From Arthrobacter sp. OVS8 (GTDB lineage: Bacteria > Actinomycetota > Actinomycetes > Actinomycetales > Micrococcaceae): 64,000 nt of DNA. The notes under the pieces were generated by a model. It saw only the letters and a program-made list of their open reading frames with translations, made no database searches and was not told the origin of the DNA. The position numbers and the translations under genes were made by a program. This document shows, one piece after another, positions 58,657-64,000 of this stretch (position 1 is its first letter; each line of letters begins with the position of its first letter). Location of the stretch: assembly GCA_028370155.1 (NCBI GenBank), contig CP116670.1, forward strand, positions 2,666,001 to 2,730,000, in the 5' to 3' direction.

Positions 58657-59638
58657 GTGGACAGAAGAGACGACATCCGTGAGTTCCTGATCTCGCGTCG
58701 GGCGAAGATCAGCCCGGAGCAGGCCGGCATCCCCAGCTACGGGGACCTGCGCCGCGTGCCGGGGCTGCGCCGGGAGGAAGTGGCGCAGATCGCCGGGGTG
58801 AGCACGGACTACTACACCCGGCTGGAACGCGGCAGTATCCGCGGCGTCTCTGCCGCGGTGCTCGAGGCTGTGGCTGCCGCGCTGCAGCTGGATGATGCCG
58901 AGCGGGCGCACCTGATGGACCTGGCGCGGACAGCCAACACGCCGTCGGCCCGGGGCCCGCGCCGCCCGCCGCAGCAGCGGGTCCGTCCCGGGGTGCTCCG
59001 CCTGCTGGACGGCATGAGCGGAGTGGTCGCGACGGTGCAAAACGGCCGCTCGGACATCCTGGCCGCAAACTCGCTGGGCAAGGCGCTCTACGCGCCGGTG
59101 CTCCAATCCCAGGCACCGCCGGCCCTGACACTAAACGCCAGCTGCCGAACCAGGCCCGCTACCTTTTCCTCGATCCGGGCGCAGCCGACTTCTACCCCGA
59201 CTGGCGCGCGATCGCGGCGACAACGGTCGCGATGCTGCGCTCGGAAGCGGGCCGGAACCCTCACGATAGGGCCCTGAACGAACTGGTCGGGGAACTGACC
59301 ACGCGCAGCGGATTGTTCGCCGCGCTATGGGCCGGGCACGACGTGCGGATCCACACCACGGGAACCAAGCGTTTCCGCCACCCGATCGCGGGTGATCTTT
59401 CCCTGCAGTACGAGACCCTGGATCTTCCCGGCGATGAGGGACAAACCCTGTTCGCCTTCACGGCGGAACCCGGCTCGGCATCCGAAAACGCGCTGGCGTT
59501 CCTCGCCAGCTGGGCCGCATCGCCGCCCGAAACTCACCCGCCGGCAGTCCCGCCGGCGAATCCAATGTCCCGGACACGCGCTCCTCCGCTCAGCCGGGAA
59601 CACACAACGCGGCAAAGACGGAGACATCAAATGACTGA
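58657..59638 (+). CDS. XRE-family regulator with MmyB-type ligand domain, two frameshifts
   Basis: A GTG start at 58657 gives VDRRDDIREFLISRRAKISP, then VPGLRREEVAQIAGVSTDYY and TRLERGSIRGVSAAVLEAVA, the typical XRE headpiece of this large actinobacterial family. The C-terminal MmyB-like domain, ILAANSLGKALYAPV and, after a shift near 59130, ARYLFLDPGAADFYPDWRAI and FRHPIAGDLSLQYETLDLPG, binds a small ligand. A second lost base near 59520 hides the native end (...AKTETSND, TGA at 59636-59638). As sequenced, the frame runs into the SDR gene; I treat that as an artefact. About 326 residues. Confidence 0.83.
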
Positions 59639-60494
59639 GAATAAGGAAAACATGACCGAGAAGAAGGTCTGGTTCATCACCGGCGCCGGCCGCGGCATGG
59701 GCACCGACATCGCCAAGGCCGCCCTGGCAGCCGGCCACGCAGTGGTCGCCACCGGCCGTAACCCGGAGAAAGTCACGCTGGCCGTCGGCGGGAACAAGGA
59801 CCTGCTAACGGTGAAGCTGGACGTTACGGACCCCGCCGACGCCGCAGCGGCCGTCCAGGCCGCCGTGGACCGGTTCGGCAGGATCGACGTCCTCGTGAAC
59901 AACGCCGGCAACTTCTACGCAGGGTTCTTCGAGGAAATCACGCCGGAGGACTTCCGGCGCCAGATCGAAACCACCATGTTCGGGCCCATGAACGTCACCC
60001 GCGCGGCCTTGCCGATCATGCGTGCCCAGCGCTCGGGGCTGGTTGTCACGATTTCCTCGACCGCTGGAATAGCAGGCGGGGAGTTCCTCACCGCCTATGC
60101 TGCGTCAAAGTTCGGCGTCGAGGGCTGGGCCGAATCCCTGGCCCCCGAGATCGCGCCGTACGGCATCCGCAGCATGATCGTTGAGCCGGGGTTCTTCCGC
60201 ACCGAGCTGCTGACCCCGGAATCCACCAGCTACGCCGAATCCACCATTGACGACTACGCGGAGCGCACCGAGCAGACGGTCGCCGCGTGGCAGGGCATGG
60301 ACGGTTTGCAGGGCGGGGATCCGGCAAAACTCGCCGATGCCCTGATCCGGCTCGCCGAATCTGACGAACCACCGCTGCGCTTCGCCGCCGGTGCCGACGC
60401 CGTCGGCACCTTCGAAACGCGGGCCAGGGCCCTTCAGGACCAGGCCAACGCCCACCGGGAACTCTCCAGCAGCCTCGCCCACGCGGGCGCCTAG
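59631..60494 (+). CDS. Short-chain dehydrogenase/reductase (SDR)
   Basis: Intact, 287 residues from ATG at 59631 or 280 from ATG at 59652. It has the NAD(P) motif TGAGRGMG, LDVTDPADAAAAV, NNAGN and the catalytic YAASKFG with Ser in ISSTAG, a classical SDR. The ending FETRARALQDQANAHRELSS matches the subgroup often placed beside MmyB-type regulators. Its start overlaps the regulator stop by eight bases. The substrate is unknown. Confidence 0.9.
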   Translation: MTENKENMTEKKVWFITGAGRGMGTDIAKAALAAGHAVVATGRNPEKVTLAVGGNKDLLTVKLDVTDPADAAAAVQAAVDRFGRIDVLVNNAGNFYAGFFEEITPEDFRRQIETTMFGPMNVTRAALPIMRAQRSGLVVTISSTAGIAGGEFLTAYAASKFGVEGWAESLAPEIAPYGIRSMIVEPGFFRTELLTPESTSYAESTIDDYAERTEQTVAAWQGMDGLQGGDPAKLADALIRLAESDEPPLRFAAGADAVGTFETRARALQDQANAHRELSSSLAHAGA

Positions 60495-60530
60495 CTGCTG
60501 CGCCGGTCGACCACCCAAAGGACGGTCATG

Positions 60531-61166
60531 TCAGCCGTGCCGCGTGGCCTGCACAACGGCGTCGTGCAGGGTGACGTCCCGGCCGCCGGGTCCGGCGAGT
60601 GTGCGCGTCCGCTCCTCGGCGCGGTTGATGCTCCATGCGTCAGAGCCGAGGCTACAGGTGATGTCCGCGAGGGTAACCGTGGCCTCGGCGGGCGGGTAAT
60701 GACCGTGGCTGCTCGCGGCGGCGTCGTGCAGGTGCCCGACGATCAGCAGGGTGCCGCCGGGGGCGACCCAATCGGCGATTCGTTCGTAGAAAGCCAGTTG
60801 CGGCATCGCGGGGTGCGCGTAGTTGGTGGTCACCAGGTCGAACCGGCGCCGCGGCTCCCAGGTGGTCAGGTCCCCCTCGACCCAGGCCAGACGTCCGGAC
60901 ACGGACTGCGAGGCCGCACGCTCGGCTGCCTGCGCCAGAGCGGCGGCCGAGATGTCGGCGCCGGTGACGTGCCAGCCGTGGGCGGCCAGCCATGCTGCCT
61001 CTGCACCCGTCCCGCAGCCGGCATCCAGCGCGGCGCCTGGGGCGAGACCGCTGGTTCCACTGGAGAGATAGGGGTTTGCGGCGCTCCCTGCCACATCAGC
61101 CGGGGCCGCGTCGTGAGCCTGCTCCCAGTGCCCTTCCCAATATTCCTTGTCGAAGCTGTGTGTCAT
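60531..61166 (-). CDS. Class I SAM-dependent methyltransferase
   Basis: Intact, 211 residues. MTHSFDKEYWEGHWEQAHDA, then the SAM motif I ALDAGCGTGAEAAWLA, VTGADIS (motif II acid), and VEGDLTTWEPRRRFDLVTTN. The YWEGHWE start and the WVAPGGTLLIVGHL motif match a group of small methyltransferases, sometimes tellurite or thiopurine type, in actinobacteria. The acceptor is not known. It meets the SDR gene convergently with only 36 bases between, and no clear hairpin is there. Confidence 0.85.
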   Translation of the reverse strand: MTHSFDKEYWEGHWEQAHDAAPADVAGSAANPYLSSGTSGLAPGAALDAGCGTGAEAAWLAAHGWHVTGADISAAALAQAAERAASQSVSGRLAWVEGDLTTWEPRRRFDLVTTNYAHPAMPQLAFYERIADWVAPGGTLLIVGHLHDAAASSHGHYPPAEATVTLADITCSLGSDAWSINRAEERTRTLAGPGGRDVTLHDAVVQATRHG

Positions 61167-61285
61167 GGCGCCACCACCGCATCAGCCAACGCCGCTGCCT
61201 TCCCTGCCATGTTGTACCCCTTCCGCCCGGAACTCACCCTCTACAGTCGATGGTTCCGGAGGGCCGCGCATATGTGCAAGCAACG

Positions 61286-61300
61286 TTGCCAAAATGGCAA
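61286..61300. other. Small stem-loop downstream of the oxidoreductase gene
   Basis: TTGCCAAAATGGCAA is a 6-3-6 perfect inverted repeat 15 bases past the stop of the oxidoreductase (minus strand) and about 120 bases before the methyltransferase start. It could be a weak terminator for the former or an operator for the latter. Confidence 0.4.
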
Positions 61301-61314
61301 AATTGAACGTGCAA

Positions 61315-62359
61315 TCACGAGCCTCCATCGTTGCTGAAAACGGTAATGGCGATCTTGCCGCGCACGTTTCCGGCGTCGAGATGGCTCATGGCATCCCGTA
61401 CCTCGTCGAGCGGGTAGGTCCTCTCAACACTCGGCGTCACCTGGCCGGCCTCGAGGAGGGGCGTGAGCCGTTCGAGGTCGCTGGCGCGCTCCTTGGAAGC
61501 GAGCATGGCGAGGCGCTGACGCACGAACAGGGACACAAAGGGGGCCCGCAGGCTCCGACCGAAGCCTCCTGCCCACCTGCCGCCTTCCTCGCCGCCGACG
61601 ATCACGGCCGTCCCGGTGGCGGTGAGGGCGCGGCGCAGTCGTGACAGCGTCGGGTTCCCTCCGATGTCGACGATCAGATCGAACTGACGTGCCCCGTCGG
61701 CGAAGTCATCCTGCGTGTAGTCGAGGACGTGATCGGCCCCGAGGGAGCGCACAAGATCGGTCTTCCCGGTGCTGCTCACACCGGTGACCTCCGCTCCAAA
61801 GGACTTGGCCAGCTGCACAGCGTAGGAGCCGACGCCACCTGAGGCACCCAGGATCAGCACCTTCTGCCCGCGCTCCACCCGTCCGGCGTCAAGGGCCTGG
61901 AGGGCCGTGCCCGCCGAGATCGGAACCACCGCGGCCTGCTCGAAGGACAGGCCCGAGGGCTTGTGGGCCAGCTTGTCCTCCAGCGCGGCGGCGTATTCGG
62001 CGAAAGCCCCCGGGACATCCCGTACACCTCGTCCCCCACCGCGAACCGGGTAACAGCGGAACCGACCGCAGCGACCGTGCCGGCGACGTCGATGCCCGGC
62101 ACCGGGTTCTTCGGCCTGCGGAACCCGAATCCCAGGACGCGCAGGAGATAGGGCCGCCCGTCATCATGTGCCACGTTCCGCGGTCCATGCCCGCGGCGTG
62201 CACACGGATCAGCACCTCGTTCTCCGCGATGCGCGGCAGCACGGCCCGGCCGGATTGAAGGACATCGACGGGACCGTACCCGTTCTGCACGATGGCGCGC
62301 ATCGTGCCGTCAGTGGTTCCGGAATTGTCCCCCGCCATCGCGCTGATGTGGTTCGTCAT
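61315..62359 (-). CDS. Zinc-free NAD(P)H:quinone oxidoreductase-like MDR enzyme, frameshifts
   Basis: It starts MTNHISAMAGDNSGTTDGTM, then RAIVQNGYGPVDVLQ and VLIRVHAAGMDRGTWHMMTG. Shifts lie near 62160 and 62020; repaired stretches read NPVPGIDVAGTVAAVGSAVT and FAEYAAALEDKLAHKPSGLS. The NADPH motif is LILGASGGVGSYAVQLAKSF. There are no zinc-binding cysteines, as in the quinone-oxidoreductase branch of the MDR superfamily. About 348 residues. It is divergent from a TetR gene across a doubled operator, so it is probably that regulator's target. Confidence 0.85.
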
Positions 62360-62380
62360 GTCGTGACCTTTCAGAGGTTT

Positions 62381-62416
62381 CGTACTTAGTACGGTTAATG
62401 TATCGTACTAAGTACG
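62381..62416. promoter_or_regulatory. Doubled TetR operator
   Basis: CGTACTTAGTACG (62381-62393) and CGTACTAAGTACG (62404-62416) are each near-palindromes and are exact reverse complements of each other, with a 10-base AT-rich spacer. They fill the gap between the divergent oxidoreductase (start 62359) and tetR (start 62451) genes. Two dimers could bind 23 base pairs apart, about two helical turns. Confidence 0.85.
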
Positions 62417-62450
62417 AATGGTCTATGGCCTGAGGAAACGTGGAGTGTAA

Positions 62451-63142
62451 ATGCCTGCAGGAGTGTCCCCGAGCCGACCGCGGCTCAGCCGGGAGTCCGT
62501 GCTGCGCGGCGCCGTCGCGGTGGCCGACGCCGGCGGCATCGGAGCCTTGACGATGCGCTCACTCGCGGACGCGCTCGAGGTCAAGCCGATGTCGATATAC
62601 CACCACGTCGCCAACAAGGATGACGTCCTTGACGGCATCGTTGACATCGTCTTCAGCGAGATCGACCTGCCCGCCATCGGCGGCGACTGGCACGCCGAGA
62701 TGCGGCGGCGGGCCTCCTCCGCCCGTGAGGCCATGCGGCGCCATCCCTGGGCGATCGGGCTCGTGGAGACGCGGACGAGCCCCGGCCCGGCGACGCTGAA
62801 GCACCACAACGCCGTCATTGGCACCCTGCGTCAGGCGGGCTTCTCGGTGGAAATGACCGCCCACGCCTTCGCGTTGATCGATGCCTACGTTTACGGATTC
62901 GCGCTCTCGGAGGTCACCCTGCCCGTCAACGGCCCCGAAACAGTCACCGAGGTTGCCGGGCGCATGATGGATCAGTATTCCCCGGGGACTATCCCCACCT
63001 TGTCGAGTTCACGGTCGAACACGTGATGAAGCCGGGCTACGACTACGGTGCGGAGTTCGAGTTTGGGCTGGACCTGGTCCTCGACGGCCTCGCGAGGTCG
63101 CTGCAGCGCGCTGAGGGCGCCCGCAACACCTGGACCGACTAG
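62451..63142 (+). CDS. TetR/AcrR-family regulator (TetR_C type), one frameshift
   Basis: It starts [20 protein letters not shown] and has a TetR headpiece: [20 protein letters not shown] and [13 protein letters not shown]. The effector domain includes [20 protein letters not shown] and [18 protein letters not shown], as in the C-terminal domain of tetracycline-repressor-like proteins. The frame slips near 62985, after DQYSP; the native end reads [20 protein letters not shown] and on to TAG at 63140-63142. About 230 residues. It should repress the oxidoreductase gene and itself through the doubled site. Confidence 0.87.
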
Positions 63143-63151
63143 GCTGGAGGC

Positions 63152-63224
63152 GGCTCTCCAGTCCCCCAGCTTGGAGAGCCAGGAAGTCTCCGCGCTTGAG
63201 TCCTCAGGATTCGCGCGGAGACTT
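63152..63224. terminator. Two successive hairpins between convergent genes
   Basis: GGCTCTCCA (63152-63160) pairs with TGGAGAGCC (63172-63180). Directly after it, AAGTCTCCGCGC (63184-63195) pairs with GCGCGGAGACTT (63213-63224) around a 17-base loop. The tandem stems separate the tetR gene from the CDGSH gene and can serve both strands; TTTCC follows the second stem. Confidence 0.75.
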
Positions 63225-63227
63225 TCC

Positions 63228-63482
63228 TTAATTCGGACGCTCGGACGTTCCGCGACTCTGCACGTCAGGAGGTTCGGTGCGGAAGTTGATCAATTTGTGC
63301 GTGCCGTCGCAGTAGGGCTTGATGGCGGATGCTCCGCATCTGCAGAGGGCGACGGTCTTGCGCTGCCGTGGCGCGGGTTCCCCGGAAGGCATAACGACGT
63401 CGAAGTCGCCGCGGACCAGAATGGGGCCGTCGGGGCAGAGGACAAGCGAGGCTTTGGCGGGATGCAGGGGGATATCGTTCAT
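63228..63482 (-). CDS. CDGSH iron-sulfur domain protein
   Basis: Intact, 84 residues. It starts MNDIPLHPAKASLVLCPDGP. The cluster motif CRCGASAIKPYCDGTH has the three cysteines and one histidine that hold a 2Fe-2S cluster in CDGSH (mitoNEET-like) proteins. No membrane anchor. It follows the iron-containing redox enzyme gene by 42 bases on the same strand, a pairing common in actinobacteria; a role in iron or redox handling is likely but not established. Confidence 0.9.
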   Translation of the reverse strand: MNDIPLHPAKASLVLCPDGPILVRGDFDVVMPSGEPAPRQRKTVALCRCGASAIKPYCDGTHKLINFRTEPPDVQSRGTSERPN

Positions 63483-63524
63483 GGGTGGTTCCGATCTCGG
63501 CGCGGGAAGGGCAGGATCCGGGCG

Positions 63525-64000
63525 TTATGTCGTGGCGGGTACAAGCGGCCGCAGCGAGGACCGGCCGTTTTCCCAGGCCTCCAGGAGGAGGGCGGCGAAG
63601 CGCGCGTCAATGCAGGAGGCCGCCGCCGCGCCGAAGAGAACGTCCTCCAGGAGATCCGGTTCCGCCTCGACGAGTCCCCGGCAAGGTCCCTGCCGGCTAT
63701 CTGCTCGTGGACAGCGTCCGCCTCGACGTGCTCGTCGAAGTACCCGGTGACGGCCGCGTCAAAACCGAGACGCCGGAATCCGTTGCCGTACAGCTGGTTG
63801 GGGCGTGAGGAAGTCATCTCGTACATCGCCAGATGCCCTGCGATGGCTCCGCGCAGTCTCCGGTTCAACCCAAACAAGGACATCATGTTCACGGACGCCA
63901 GAGTGACGGCCGGTACGACGTCGACGTAGCCGCCGTAGCTGTCCTTGAGGCCCAGGCCCTCATGGTGCGGGCGAACATGGCACTGTGCATGCGCTCCGGG
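63525..64000 (-). CDS. Iron-containing redox enzyme family protein, C-terminal part, one frameshift
   Basis: Only the C-terminal part is in the window; the N-terminus lies beyond the right edge. Visible: VVPAVTLASVNMMSLFGLN, GAIAGHLAMYEMTSSRP, RLGFDAAVTGYFDEHVEADA and VHEQIAGRDLAGG, with Glu and His residues placed as in haem-oxygenase-like diiron proteins (FDEHVEADAVHE). A base lost near 63680 breaks the frame; the repaired end is FGAAAASCIDARFAALLLEA, then ENGRSSLRPLVPATT and TAA at 63525-63527. These proteins bind a diiron site and are related to PqqC/TenA-fold oxidases; the substrate is unknown. Confidence 0.8.

Noticed and set aside
1..64000. CRISPR arrays, prophage, transposases, tRNA or rRNA genes
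   Set aside because: I saw no regularly spaced repeats, no transposase or integrase motifs and no recognisable structural RNA in reading both strands; a tRNA scan would settle the last point.

Overview
The window is high-GC actinobacterial DNA, most like a soil member of the Micrococcaceae (Arthrobacter/Pseudarthrobacter type). Reasons: strong GC bias, many GTG starts, a mycothiol-type maleylpyruvate isomerase, a DmdR/IdeR-type iron box, an MmyB-type regulator, and many catabolic operons with their own regulators. I see no rRNA, tRNA, IS element, prophage or CRISPR array. About half of the longer genes carry one or more single-base frameshifts, mostly in G/C runs, and restoring one base gives a normal family protein. 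I therefore annotate those genes as single CDSs spanning the shift and treat the shifts as probable sequencing errors, not as mass gene decay.

Layout: 1-8 kb holds a cut-off HAD phosphatase, a YbhB-like protein, a PfkB sugar kinase, a metallo-beta-lactamase/rhodanese sulfur enzyme, NhaA, a TrkH/KtrA potassium uptake pair and a lipoprotein hydrolase. 8-15 kb holds a RelA/SpoT-domain protein and, convergent to it, a desABCD-type hydroxamate siderophore operon behind an iron box. 15-21 kb is mixed housekeeping (DUF1540, phosphatase, SulP, short LacI, nagA). 21-27.4 kb is a complete 3-hydroxybenzoate/gentisate pathway: aromatic-acid transporter and 3-hydroxybenzoate 6-hydroxylase on the minus strand, then IclR, gentisate dioxygenase, fumarylpyruvate hydrolase and maleylpyruvate isomerase on the plus strand. 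Two copies of one candidate IclR operator (ATTCTG-N5-CAGAA) tie it together. 27.5-31.7 kb is a MarR/MFS efflux pair, a zinc alcohol dehydrogenase and a membrane protein.

31.7-44.6 kb is the most unusual region: a catabolic island bracketed by two closely similar TetR regulators. It has a divergent arrangement: P450, 3Fe-4S ferredoxin, ferredoxin reductase and MFS on the minus strand, and two tandem phosphotriesterase-family proteins, an FAD monooxygenase, an esterase, an MBL hydrolase and a CocE/NonD hydrolase on the plus strand. The first phosphotriesterase paralogue has lost almost all metal ligands. I cannot name the substrate.

44.7-52.5 kb encodes creatinine to creatine to sarcosine plus urea in two operons: NCS1 permease with creatininase facing a PucR regulator across an 18-bp perfect palindrome, and MHS transporter, creatinase and IclR behind a perfect GTTGCA-N5-TGCAAC site. 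52.6-57.5 kb holds a GNAT protein and an Lrp-type regulator facing an M20 amidohydrolase plus MHS transporter. 57.5-64 kb holds a truncated GNAT coupled to a NUDIX gene, an MmyB-type regulator overlapping an SDR gene, a methyltransferase, a quinone-oxidoreductase-like enzyme facing its TetR across a doubled operator, and a CDGSH/iron-redox pair running off the right edge.
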